Source: Deltaproteobacteria bacterium (GTDB lineage: Bacteria; Desulfobacterota; Desulfobacteria; Desulfobacterales; JAFDMD01). From it: 51,759 nucleotides of DNA. Below the pieces are notes generated by a model, which made no database searches, was not told the origin of the DNA, and saw only the letters and a program-made list of their open reading frames with translations. The DNA lies in the NCBI GenBank assembly GCA_019306065.1, contig JAFDMF010000016.1:1-51759 (forward strand), written 5' to 3'. Shown in pieces: positions 20,393 through 28,270 of the stretch. The translations under genes and the position numbers were made by a program. Within the stretch, counting starts at the first letter, position 1, and every line of letters starts with the position of its first letter.

Positions 20393-20715
20393 TTATATAG
20401 GATTTTGACTTATCCATTCTTCGATTATTTGAATATTATCCGCATATTCAACATCATTAAGGACTAAGTGAAATTTTTTAAAAATTTGCGGTTTTTTTTT
20501 AAAAATTTTTCGTATTTATTTATAATTGCCGTAGCTCCTGGAAGTTTTGAGTCGATAATATTATAAATTTTTTCAAGTCGGTTTTGAGTTCCGTCTTCTA
20601 CTTCGAGGGCGCATCTCGGTTTAAAATTGCAAAAGTATATGGAAAAAAGGATTGAATCAAAAAGAGGAATGTAAATATCGTCAAAAGGGCAATTTATAAA
20701 AACATTATTATTCAT
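20393..20715 (-). pseudogene. Uncharacterised FINCPF-type protein, internally deleted and frameshifted
   Basis: From the ATG at 20715 the first 50 residues match a widespread uncharacterised family that begins VFINCPFDD and contains CALEVEDGTQNRLEKI. Straight after IYNIID the frame jumps to sequence typical of the family's C-terminus (LPGATAIINKYEKFLKK), so roughly the middle 100 residues are missing. A further one-base change near 20465-20475, in an A/T homopolymer area, moves the true tail (FHLVLNDVEYADNIQIIEEW) into another frame ending at 20393. The ATG overlaps the DUF2188 stop (ATGA), so the two genes were translationally coupled. The function of the family is unknown; I recall the family from memory, not from a search. 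Confidence 0.6.
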
Positions 20716-20996
20716 AAATTCTTGGCTCTTTCATAATCAACTTCTGCAATGACATTGCGAACCAATTTAGGATTGAGTCTTTTTTTAATATAAGAGGATC
20801 GTATTCTATTTTGATATGATACTACTTGAGTAACATTTCCTTCTTTTGAATGAATTATAAGAGGTTTGTTTTCTGTAGATGCCATTTTTCTTGCTGCAGA
20901 TACGGCATTTTGTTTGGTTCTGTATTTTTCGTTTGTTGGAGGTCCTTGAATTGTCCAACCGTTTTTATTAGAAATTACGTGATATTTTTTATCCAT
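20712..20996 (-). CDS. DUF2188-domain protein
   Basis: A 94-residue protein whose first 60 residues form the DUF2188 pattern: a YHVISNKNGWTIQGP strand pair, Lys/Ala-rich helix (KQNAVSAARKMAST) and the strand PLIIHSKEGNV. The fold is a small alpha/beta unit often found in accessory regions and beside HNH or restriction-like genes; function unknown. The basic C-terminal tail (RSSYIKKRLNPKLVRNVI) is not part of the domain. Its TGA overlaps the ATG of the next gene by four bases. Start chosen at 20996 with no strong ribosome site. Confidence 0.65.
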   Translation of the reverse strand: MDKKYHVISNKNGWTIQGPPTNEKYRTKQNAVSAARKMASTENKPLIIHSKEGNVTQVVSYQNRIRSSYIKKRLNPKLVRNVIAEVDYERAKNL

Positions 20997-20998
20997 TT

Positions 20999-21175
20999 TT
21001 ATTTTTTCCCCAAACTTGAATTATAATGATGATATATATTTTTACTTATAACAAAAATGCCGATTAATTCAAATATTTTTTTAATCTGATCAATCTGCGG
21101 TTCGGACAATAAAGGCAAGGCTTGTTTTGCCCGTTTTAAAGCGTTATGCTCAAATTGTTGAGTTTCGCTTCGCTG
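20999..21175 (-). other. Open frame between the EamA stop and the DUF2188 gene, possible gene remnant
   Basis: Fifty-eight codons run open in the same frame directly after the stop of the EamA-family gene. The peptide is helix-like (ALKRAKQALPLLSEPQIDQI). There is no start codon of its own. It may be the remnant of a separate gene, or of an EamA C-terminal extension lost through a stop mutation. In DNA this AT-rich a chance open frame of this length is uncommon but possible. Confidence 0.15.
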
Positions 21176-22060
21176 TTAATCGGCGGCGGTCTTTTCAAAA
21201 TTAAGCTGGGATACAATTATTCCGGTTAAAATTAAAAAACATGCAAAGATTTTTTTTGCTGGCATTATTTCCCCCAGAAATATTATGCCTCCTACAGCGG
21301 CAAATACCGCTTCGAGACTTAAAATAAGCGCGGCATGATTCGGATCCGCTTTTTTTTGAGCCTGAACCTGTAAAGTAAAGCCGATTCCAACGGATATAAC
21401 CCCTGCATAACAGATGGGAATAATAGCGTCTGATATAATTTTTAAAGAGATGTTTTCAAACAAAAGTCCGCAGCAAATCCCTGCAAAAGCGCAGAATAAA
21501 AACTGCAAAAAAGCAAGAAAAACAGGTTTTGTACGAGCGGAAAAAAAGCCTATTACATGAATATGGGCAGCCCAGAAAAAGATAGATAAAAATATTAAAA
21601 AATCTCCTTTCTGCATAACAAAACCTTTGTTGATACTTATAAAATATAGCCCTGGAGATGCTATTATTATTCCTATCCAAACAAAGATTTTCGGTTTTTG
21701 TTTTAAAAACAAACTTATTAAAGGAACAATTACTATATAAAGCCCGGTTATAAAACCGGCGTTTGTAGCGGTGGTATAAACAAGCCCCATCTGCTGCAAA
21801 GCCATTCCCGCAAACATTAAAAAACCGGCGCAGAGCCCGCCTTTAAATAGAAGTTTATAATCTAATAACTCTTTATTATTATTTTTTAAGTTTAACGCCA
21901 AAACAGGAATTAAAACAACGGCTCCGAGTAAAAATCTGATTCCGGTAAAATAAAAAGGACCTATATAATCCATTCCGTATCTTTGCGCGGCAAAGCCAAA
22001 GCCCCAAATCGAGGCGGTTATAAGAAGCAAAATGTTTGATGTTATTTTTTCTTTATTCAT
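21176..22060 (-). CDS. EamA-family (drug/metabolite) transporter
   Basis: A 294-residue inner-membrane protein with about ten hydrophobic segments arranged as two EamA repeats (residues 7-140 and 150-288). Diagnostic sequence includes GFGFAAQRYGMDYIGP and, in the second half, LSLEAVFAAVGGIIFLGE, the family's signature for repeat two. Substrates of such carriers range from amino acids to nucleotides and drugs, and the sequence does not tell which. It has no partner gene and lies next to an accessory patch. The start at 22060 is followed by a normal membrane-insertion pattern. Confidence 0.85.
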   Translation of the reverse strand: MNKEKITSNILLLITASIWGFGFAAQRYGMDYIGPFYFTGIRFLLGAVVLIPVLALNLKNNNKELLDYKLLFKGGLCAGFLMFAGMALQQMGLVYTTATNAGFITGLYIVIVPLISLFLKQKPKIFVWIGIIIASPGLYFISINKGFVMQKGDFLIFLSIFFWAAHIHVIGFFSARTKPVFLAFLQFLFCAFAGICCGLLFENISLKIISDAIIPICYAGVISVGIGFTLQVQAQKKADPNHAALILSLEAVFAAVGGIIFLGEIMPAKKIFACFLILTGIIVSQLNFEKTAAD

Positions 22061-22262
22061 ATTTAAGTTTTTTTATTTGTTTGGGTAAAAAAGTTTCCGC
22101 AAGCAATAATTAAAGAAGTTTATTATATAAAGCGGAATCCGTTTTTTATAAGAAAAAATATTTATTTGCAAAGTGCTTATTAATATATAAAGGTTGTGTA
22201 TAAAAATTTTTCGGATTTATAATAAAGTAAGGAAATTTTAAGAGTTAGGATTATCCTTTGAT

Positions 22263-22685
22263 ATGTTTAAAAAAATTACTGAAAGTAAGTATGTAGATGT
22301 TTTAGATGGAACAATGTCAATGATGAAAATGTTAGCGCCAAAATTACAGAATAAAATGTATAAAGTGTTGGATGATTTAAGTGGGATTCTTTGTTTGACG
22401 GAAACAAAAAATAATCTTTTGATGTGGTCGCGCTATACTGACTCTCATAGAGATTTTATAATTGAGTTTAATACCGATAATAATTTTTTTGATCAGAGGA
22501 AAAGTGAAACAGACGAGATAAGGCATATTGTAAAAGTCTTATATCAGAAAGAGAGACCAAAGCTTATTCTTTCCGACATTCATGGTTATGACTTATACAC
22601 AAAAAAAGATAAAGTTTGGGAGTATGAAAACGAATTGCAAACGGGAATCTTTTTGAAAGCGTTTTATATAACCCGTAATGTTTGA
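22263..22685 (+). pseudogene. DUF2971-family fragment
   Basis: The 140-codon frame holds the centre of a DUF2971 protein: SGILCLTETKNNLLMWSRYT, then DSHRDFIIEF and, later, KDKVWEYENE. Complete proteins are about 250-300 residues; the N-terminal half is missing and the frame leaves homology right after YENE, where it runs antisense through the tail of a ParE gene (about 22635 on). DUF2971 proteins are accessory and of unknown function. Both ends are lost, so this is a remnant. Confidence 0.65.
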
Positions 22686-22834
22686 CGTGAATTCTGGCGT
22701 AAATGCTAATCGATTCGTCTAGTATCAAAAAAATATGTTCCGACGCCGGGTTGATTTGAATCATAGAATTTTTTCCCTTCAATCAAATCGTCCGTTACCT
22801 GCCGTAATATTTTAATATCATAAATATTCATCAT
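22635..22834 (-). pseudogene. RelE/ParE-type toxin remnant
   Basis: Begins at an ATG at 22834 that overlaps the antitoxin stop. The first 41 codons (IEGKKFYDSNQPGVGTYFFD and flanks) match ParE N-termini, then a TAG occurs at 22706-22708. The characteristic second half (SIYARIHVKHYGLYKTLSKR, FPFAI) is open in another frame, so there is a frameshift near 22700-22735. Homology ends around 22635, where the sequence joins the opposite-strand DUF2971 fragment. The toxin should be inactive. Confidence 0.65.
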
Positions 22835-23034
22835 AAGTTATGACTCTTCAATTCGCGTATTGATATAAATTCGGCTTTGTTTGAATTTATAAGATCAATT
22901 CTTTCCTCAAGTATCTCTTTATGCCAGCCCGGAGATTTGATTTCCGTTTTTTCATTACAAAGAGTATTCCATAATTCTTCCATTAATATTATTCTTTCGG
23001 CAGCGGGCATGCTTTTAATTTCTTGAGCAAACAT
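22831..23034 (-). CDS. Addiction-module antitoxin component (TIGR02574-type)
   Basis: A 67-residue protein beginning MFAQEIKSMPAAERIILMEE and containing the LWNTL and PGWHKEILEERI segments of the addiction-module component family that pairs with RelE/ParE toxins. It binds and neutralises the toxin and usually represses its own promoter. The reading frame is complete with AAGGAGA upstream, but its coupled toxin (ATGA overlap) is broken, leaving an orphan antitoxin. Confidence 0.75.
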   Translation of the reverse strand: MFAQEIKSMPAAERIILMEELWNTLCNEKTEIKSPGWHKEILEERIDLINSNKAEFISIRELKSHNL

Positions 23035-23461
23035 TTTATTATCTCCTTTTGCAGCGGATAGCGTTTATCGGTTTTTGATTAGGTTTGAAATTTGTTATTT
23101 ATACAATATTAAAGAATTATTATATTTTCAAACCGGCTTTTGAGGTTTCGGATAAATTCATATCTTAATAATTTTCAAACGGTTTTTTAACTGCAACTTG
23201 GCTATGTGATGTTTGCTTTAACCAACAGGAAGGCTGCAATAGGTCATTGTAACGTTACAATTGGTTATGTGAAGGCTGCTTTGGGTCTTTAATAAAAGGG
23301 GATTAATTTTTACCGAGAGTGGCTTGAAATTTTATTTGTCGGGCAAAAACAAAGTAAAGGATAATCTGTTGTTATCCGAAACATTTACGGTTGACAAAGG
23401 AAGTTCAAGTAATTATACCATCAGAAAAGTATAATAACCAATAAAGATAAGAATAAAAAAA
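23035..23461. other. Intergenic region with a palindrome and a possible gene tail
   Basis: Contains a perfect 16-base palindrome at 23246-23261 (ATTGTAACGTTACAAT) flanked by imperfect repeats of GGYTATGTGA. From about 23276 to the TAA at 23432-23434 a 52-codon frame stays open (contains ETFTVDKGSSSNYTIRKV); it has no ATG and could be the end of a lost gene. The palindrome could be an operator for the genes starting at 23462 or for the antitoxin, but this is a guess. Confidence 0.4.
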
Positions 23462-23710
23462 ATGCCAATATACGAATTTAAATGTTCTGGTTGCGGAGAA
23501 TTTTCAGAACTTCTCCTTATGAAAAAAAATGATGATACTGCAGAGCTGAAATGCTTAAAATGCGGGTCTTATAATTTAGAACGAGTTATAAGCGCTTCAA
23601 ATTATTCCGTAGGAACATGTAAAAGCGCCAATACGCAACAAGCCGGAGCTCAGACCAGAAATTGTTCTTCCGGAACATGCACTACATACAATATTGCCGG
23701 CGTTGATTAA
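23462..23710 (+). CDS. FmdB-family zinc-ribbon protein
   Basis: An 82-residue protein opening with the FmdB signature MPIYEFKCSGCGE and a second pair in CLKCG (Cys 8, 11, 31 and 34), which bind zinc. The C-terminal tail is Ser/Thr/Cys-rich with three more cysteines. Family members were first noted as possible regulators of amide utilisation; the role is generally unknown. It is the first gene of a plus-strand cluster, and the Fur-FeoA gene starts seven bases after its stop. Confidence 0.85.
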   Translation: MPIYEFKCSGCGEFSELLLMKKNDDTAELKCLKCGSYNLERVISASNYSVGTCKSANTQQAGAQTRNCSSGTCTTYNIAGVD

Positions 23711-23717
23711 GATAAAC

Positions 23718-24395
23718 ATGGAATACCTTAACAGAGAAAAAGAGCAGTTTAAAAATTTTTTTGAAGCCGAAGGTGTTAATGATATTAATGCCAGAGTTAA
23801 GGTTTTGGAACTTTTTTTGCAATCTAAACAGCATATAACATCAGACGAACTTACCGAAATAGCCGTAAAAAACGGAGATTTTTTTTCAAAATCTTTTGTA
23901 GAAGACACTCTAAATCTTATGTGCAAATTCGGTTTTGCAAGTAAAAACCGATTTGATAACAACGGCGATATAAAATATGAACATAAACATCTGGGACGTC
24001 ATCATGACCATATAATATGCGTAAAATGCCAAAAAATCGTAGAATTTAATAATGAAGATATAGAATATCTGCAGATGAAAGTTGCCGCCGCAAACGATTT
24101 TTATATATTGCAGCATAAAATGGAAATATACGGGATATGCTCTGCATGTCTTAAAAAAAGACCTAAAATTATATCGCTTGCTATGGCAAAGGCGGGCGAA
24201 CGTTTAATTGTTAAAGATGTTATAGGCGGTATTAAAGTAAAGATGCGTATATTGACTATGGGGCTTAAAATGGGAGATGAAATAGAAATTATTACAAATT
24301 ACGGTAGGGGCGAATTGGTAATAGCCGCAGGACATAACAGACTGATGCTCGGACAAGGGATGGCGGATAAAATATTTGCGGAACCGATAACATAA
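23718..24395 (+). CDS. Fur-family regulator fused to a FeoA domain
   Basis: A 225-residue fusion. Residues 20-145 are a Fur-type regulator: a winged helix, then HHDHIIC and CVKC (95-104) and CSAC (141-144) for metal binding. Residues about 152-223 are an SH3-like FeoA domain (LIVKDVIGGIKVKMRILTMG and NYGRGELVIAAGHNRLMLG). FeoA domains occur with the ferrous iron transporter FeoB and in metal regulators such as MntR relatives. The fusion suggests control of iron uptake with an added ligand- or protein-interaction surface. The ATG at 23718 is chosen; an upstream ATG at 23694 would overlap the FmdB gene by 17 bases and adds no conserved residues. Confidence 0.8.
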   Translation: MEYLNREKEQFKNFFEAEGVNDINARVKVLELFLQSKQHITSDELTEIAVKNGDFFSKSFVEDTLNLMCKFGFASKNRFDNNGDIKYEHKHLGRHHDHIICVKCQKIVEFNNEDIEYLQMKVAAANDFYILQHKMEIYGICSACLKKRPKIISLAMAKAGERLIVKDVIGGIKVKMRILTMGLKMGDEIEIITNYGRGELVIAAGHNRLMLGQGMADKIFAEPIT

Positions 24396-24434
24396 AAAGC
24401 TTTAACTGTATATTTATCCCGATAAATAATAATA

Positions 24435-25268
24435 ATGGAAAGAAGAAAATTTATAAAAATATTGGCGGCTGGCATTACAGGATTAACCTTTTTTCCTATA
24501 TTCAAATATTCGGAAAATAATCTGCATGCGGCAGTCTTTTTGCAGATTAACGGCGAATATTTTAAAAAAATGAAAAACTTTGCTCAGCCAGATGCCGACG
24601 ATATATATTTAAAGTTAAGTCAGAAAAATATCTTAAAGTCTGTTTTAAAAAGATTAAATAGAATCCAAACACAGATAGGATATTCCAATTTTTGTTTGTT
24701 AAATTTTGATGAAGCTCTTAAAACAGCCTACGGTTATACTACTATAGGAAGTTTTACAAAACAAGAGATTGATTTTCTTGAAATGCTCTTTTACAACGAT
24801 GCAAAAATTTACGGTTTTTACGGCGCAAAACCTCTTAATAATATTACGGGTAAGATTGACGCTTCAAAAGCGATAAAAATTAAAAATACGGGCAATTTTG
24901 TATATAACGGACTCGCTCTTGAAACCTATAACAAAATATTAAAAGACATAGGAGGCGATGTTATATTAATCTCCGGAATACGCGGCATAGTAAAACAGTT
25001 TTATCTTTTTTTAAACAAACTTAAAAGAAGCGGCGGAAATCTTTCGCTATCTTCAAGATCGCTTGCGCCTCCCGGTTATTCTTATCATGGAATAGGAGAT
25101 TTTGACGTTGGTAAAAGCGGCTATGGAGTTTTAAATTTTACAAATGATTTTACAAAAACAGACGTATATAAAAAACTTGTGAAGCTTGGTTATATAAATT
25201 TTAGGTATCCCCAAAACAATCGCCTTGGAGTTCGGTTTGAACCTTGGCATATTAAATTAAAAAATTAA
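24435..25268 (+). CDS. M15-family D,D-carboxypeptidase-like protein with a Tat-type signal
   Basis: A 277-residue exported protein. The N-terminus MERRKFIKILAAGITGL has the twin-arginine pattern R-R-x-F-I-K followed by a hydrophobic stretch. The C-terminal half carries the VanY/M15B zinc-peptidase motifs: VILISGIRG, SRSLAPPGYSYHGIGDFDV (His and Asp ligands) and FEPWHI (last His). Such enzymes trim the terminal D-Ala of peptidoglycan stem peptides in the periplasm. It ends five bases before the csd4-like gene, so the two are almost certainly one operon acting on cell-wall peptides. The substrate is inferred. Confidence 0.75.
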   Translation: MERRKFIKILAAGITGLTFFPIFKYSENNLHAAVFLQINGEYFKKMKNFAQPDADDIYLKLSQKNILKSVLKRLNRIQTQIGYSNFCLLNFDEALKTAYGYTTIGSFTKQEIDFLEMLFYNDAKIYGFYGAKPLNNITGKIDASKAIKIKNTGNFVYNGLALETYNKILKDIGGDVILISGIRGIVKQFYLFLNKLKRSGGNLSLSSRSLAPPGYSYHGIGDFDVGKSGYGVLNFTNDFTKTDVYKKLVKLGYINFRYPQNNRLGVRFEPWHIKLKN

Positions 25269-25273
25269 AAAAA

Positions 25274-26608
25274 ATGCTTTTTAAAAAATATATTATTTTT
25301 TTTCTTACGTCGGCTTTTGTTGTATTAACGTCAGCCTGTTTAGGCAATTTGTGTCTCGCTAATCAAAGTTTGCAGTTTTCGTTTCATAAATTGGAATCAG
25401 ATAAAAAAGGACCTACAATTCTTGTTGTAGGAGGAATTCAAGGAGACGAACCAGGAGGTTTTAACGCGGCTTCGATACTTGCCACGCGCTATAAAATAAC
25501 CAAAGGCAGCCTTTGGATCATACCGAATCTTAACTTTATAAGTATAATCAACAGAAGCAGAGGGGTTTATGGAGATTTAAACAGAAAATTTGCAGATATA
25601 CGTTCGGATGATCCAGACTATCATACTGTTATGGAAATAAAAAAGGTTATACTTAACAAAAAGGTGGATGCAATTTTAAATCTTCATGACGGCAGCGGAT
25701 TTTATAGAAAAAAATATATAGACGATATGTATAATCCGGATAGATGGGGGCAAAGCATCATAATAGATCAGGAAAAAATAAATCATCCTTTTGGAAATTT
25801 AATCGAAACCGCAAAAAAGGTTGTTGAAGATGTAAATCTAAAAATAAAATTGCAAGAAGAGAAATATTCTATCCATAATACAAAAACCTCTGATGGAAAT
25901 GAAGAGATGGCAAAAACGTTGACATATTTTGCTATTCGTAATTTAAAGCCGGCTTTCGGATTGGAGGTAAGCAAAAATTTTTTAACATATAAAAGAGGTT
26001 ATTATCATCTGTTAGTTATAGAAGCTTTTTTAAAAATTTTAGGCGTTGAGTTCCAAAAAGATTTTGAGCTTTCCTTTTCCGGGGTAAAAGATGCTATTAA
26101 CAAAGATATTCAGATATGTTTAAACAGCAAAATACTGTTAGACATGGAAGATGCGAGAAGACAATTGAGGTATATTCCTTTCCGAAAAGATAAAAAAATA
26201 GAATTAAACTCTCGTAATCCATTATTTGCGCTTGTAGAATATCAAGGAAAATATCGGGTGTTTTATGGAAATAGAGACATTACTTATCTTTATCCTCAAT
26301 ATTTCGAGTATGATGAACAAGGAGCGGATTCAATAAGTATCGTGATAGACGGAGTTGAAAAAACGATACATTTCGGTAAAATGATAGAGGTTAAAAATCA
26401 TTTTATAGTAAAACCTATAAAAAATTCAAGGGTTAACCTGATAGGTTTTATCGGAGAAGAAGAAAAAAAGGATGAAGCAAATATCCTTATCCGAAAAAAT
26501 GATTTTATAAAAAAATTCTCCATAGATAAATCAGGCTTGATTTATCGAATAGAAGTGTATAAAGAAGAGAAGTTTTCGGGTATGGTGCTCGTGAAATTTA
26601 TAATATGA
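25274..26608 (+). CDS. csd4: Csd4/Pgp1-type (M99) peptidoglycan D,L-carboxypeptidase
   Basis: A 444-residue periplasmic protein (signal segment 6-29) resembling Csd4 of Helicobacter and Pgp1 of Campylobacter along its whole length. Zinc ligands are Q56 and E59 in GGIQGDEPGGFNA and H138 in NLHDGSGF; the use of Gln instead of His is the hallmark of this family, and these positions lie a constant ten residues after the Q46/E49/H128 I recall for Csd4. Further family blocks are RGVYGDLNRKFA, NPDRWGQSIIIDQ and, at the end, FSGMVLVKF. The enzyme trims muramyl tripeptides to dipeptides and is needed for helical cell shape in Epsilonproteobacteria. It pairs with the M15 gene five bases upstream. Confidence 0.85.
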   Translation: MLFKKYIIFFLTSAFVVLTSACLGNLCLANQSLQFSFHKLESDKKGPTILVVGGIQGDEPGGFNAASILATRYKITKGSLWIIPNLNFISIINRSRGVYGDLNRKFADIRSDDPDYHTVMEIKKVILNKKVDAILNLHDGSGFYRKKYIDDMYNPDRWGQSIIIDQEKINHPFGNLIETAKKVVEDVNLKIKLQEEKYSIHNTKTSDGNEEMAKTLTYFAIRNLKPAFGLEVSKNFLTYKRGYYHLLVIEAFLKILGVEFQKDFELSFSGVKDAINKDIQICLNSKILLDMEDARRQLRYIPFRKDKKIELNSRNPLFALVEYQGKYRVFYGNRDITYLYPQYFEYDEQGADSISIVIDGVEKTIHFGKMIEVKNHFIVKPIKNSRVNLIGFIGEEEKKDEANILIRKNDFIKKFSIDKSGLIYRIEVYKEEKFSGMVLVKFII

Positions 26609-26653
26609 AATTTTTTAAAACAATAACAACTTAATAACCAAGAAGGAGAGGAT

Positions 26654-26986
26654 ATGCTAATTAAAAAAGGTAACATTTTATTAACAATACTTATGGCTTT
26701 TGCTATTATTACAAGCGGATTTTTCATTTCATCATGCGGTGAAACTCAAAAAAGCGAAGAGGTGAAACAGACCGAAGAAGCTGAAGCAACCGAAGCAACC
26801 GAAGAAGCTGAAGCAACCGAAGCAACCGAAGCAACCGAAGCAACCGAAGCAACCGAAGCAACCGAAGCAACCGAAGCAACCGAAGCAACCGAAGAAGCTG
26901 AAGCAACCGAAGAAGCTGAAGCAACCGAAGAAGCTGAAGCAACCGAAGCAACCGAAGAAGCTGATACTGAAAATAAAACCGAATAA
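26654..26986 (+). CDS. Repeat lipoprotein derived from the livK 5' end
   Basis: A 110-residue protein with a lipoprotein signal (lipobox FISSC, Cys28) and then only low-complexity acidic repeats of TEA/TEEAEA. Its first 39 residues are nearly identical to those of livK (27029), and the DNA is alike over about 120 bases including the ribosome site. It therefore looks like a partial duplication of livK whose solute-binding domain has been replaced by repeats. Whether it is functional is unknown; a flexible, negatively charged surface or periplasmic lipoprotein is plausible. Confidence 0.6.
   Translation: MLIKKGNILLTILMAFAIITSGFFISSCGETQKSEEVKQTEEAEATEATEEAEATEATEATEATEATEATEATEATEATEEAEATEEAEATEEAEATEATEEADTENKTE
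26776..26964 (+). repeat. Nine-base tandem repeat array within the lipoprotein gene
   Basis: Alternating units GAAGCAACC (Glu-Ala-Thr) and GAAGAAGCT (Glu-Glu-Ala) with at least eight consecutive copies of the first. Because the unit is a multiple of three, copy-number changes would lengthen or shorten the protein without breaking the frame. Confidence 0.9.
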
Positions 26987-27028
26987 AACATTTTTAGTAT
27001 AGGTTATATAGCGAAAAAAGGAGGAGAA

Positions 27029-28252
27029 ATGCTACTCAAAAAGGGTAATATTTTATTAACAATATTTACAGCCCTCGCTATTATTATAAGCGGATTTTTC
27101 ATTTCATCATGCGGCGAGACTCAAAAAAGCGAAGAGGTAAAGCAGTCCGAAAAAACGGAGCAGGCTGATCAGGCTGCGGAAACCGAAGAGCAGATAGAAG
27201 ATAAGGAAAGCATTAAAATAGGGGTAATAGGAGCCCATTCCGGCGATCTTGCTTCTTACGGTATACCTACGATTAATGCGGCTACTATTATAGTCGAAAA
27301 ATATAACGCACAGGGTGGAATTAACGGAAGATCCATTGAGATAATCGTGGAAGATGACGGATGCAAACCGGAAATGGCTACAAGCGCGGCTGTTAAAGTT
27401 GTAGGAGAAAAAGTTAATTCGGTAATCGGGCACATATGCAGCGGCGCCACCAAAGCGGCGATAGGCATCTATAAAGAATCTAATATCATTACCATCTCTC
27501 CGTCCGCTACTAATCCTCCGTTGACTCAAAGCGGAGAATATCCTAATTTTTTCAGAACAATAGCCTCGGACGACGCTCAGGCAAAGCTTGAAGTTGATTT
27601 TGTTCTTGACGTCCTTAACCTAACAAAAATAGCCATTATACATGATAAGGGCGATTATGGAAAAGGATTTGCCGAGTTTGTAAAACAATTTTTAGAAAAC
27701 GATCAAAGAGCGGAAGTTGTTTTATATGAAGGAATTACCCCCGGAGCGGTCGATTATTCGGCAATAGTAAATAAAATCAAAGAAAGTGAAGCCGAAGCGA
27801 TTATTTACGGAGGCTATCATCCCGAAGCTTCCAAAATAGTAACTCAGATCCGTAAAAAAAATATGAAAACCGTATTTGTTTCGGACGATGGAGTAAAGGA
27901 TGAAACCTTCATTAAAGTAGCTAAAGAATATGCCGAAGGAGTTTATGCTACAGGTCCTATGGACACCTCAAGCAATCCTTTGACGATAGAAGCTATAAAA
28001 GAGCATGAAGCGAAATACGGAGAATATCCCGGAGCGTTTTATCTTAACGCTTATGCCGCTATGCTAGCCTTACTTAACGCTTACGAAGTCTCAAATTCTA
28101 TCGAATATGACGATATCGTCCAAACCCTCAGAACCGAGTATGTTGATACTCCTCTCGGAAAGATATCTTTTGACGAAAAAGGAGACGCTATAGGAATAGG
28201 ATTTTCTATGTATCAGGTAAAAGAGGGGCGTTTTGTTGAAATAAAGCAATAA
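27029..28252 (+). CDS. livK: Branched-chain amino-acid ABC transporter substrate-binding lipoprotein
   Basis: A 407-residue periplasmic binding protein (type I fold) of the LivK/LivJ family. It has a lipoprotein signal with Cys28 and then a charged linker (SEKTEQADQAAETEEQIEDK) before the two-lobed domain starts at SIKIGVIGAHSGDLASYG. It also contains VGEKVNSVIGHICSGATKA and the conserved TISPSATNPPLT ligand-site segment. Typical ligands are Leu, Ile, Val or other amino acids; the exact one is unknown. It is followed by a strong hairpin and then livHMGF, the usual arrangement in which the binding protein is made in excess. Confidence 0.9.
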   Translation: MLLKKGNILLTIFTALAIIISGFFISSCGETQKSEEVKQSEKTEQADQAAETEEQIEDKESIKIGVIGAHSGDLASYGIPTINAATIIVEKYNAQGGINGRSIEIIVEDDGCKPEMATSAAVKVVGEKVNSVIGHICSGATKAAIGIYKESNIITISPSATNPPLTQSGEYPNFFRTIASDDAQAKLEVDFVLDVLNLTKIAIIHDKGDYGKGFAEFVKQFLENDQRAEVVLYEGITPGAVDYSAIVNKIKESEAEAIIYGGYHPEASKIVTQIRKKNMKTVFVSDDGVKDETFIKVAKEYAEGVYATGPMDTSSNPLTIEAIKEHEAKYGEYPGAFYLNAYAAMLALLNAYEVSNSIEYDDIVQTLRTEYVDTPLGKISFDEKGDAIGIGFSMYQVKEGRFVEIKQ

Positions 28253-28270
28253 CAGTTCCTCAATTAACAA

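Noticed and set aside
23246-23261. CRISPR-like or att-site interpretation of the 16-base palindrome and flanking repeats
   Set aside because: Only one palindrome and two imperfect short repeats with no regular spacing; no cas genes in the window.
26724-26991. Long antisense frames rich in Leu-Arg or Ala-Ser-Val
   Set aside because: They are the reverse strand of the 9-base repeat array; a period divisible by three keeps all frames open.
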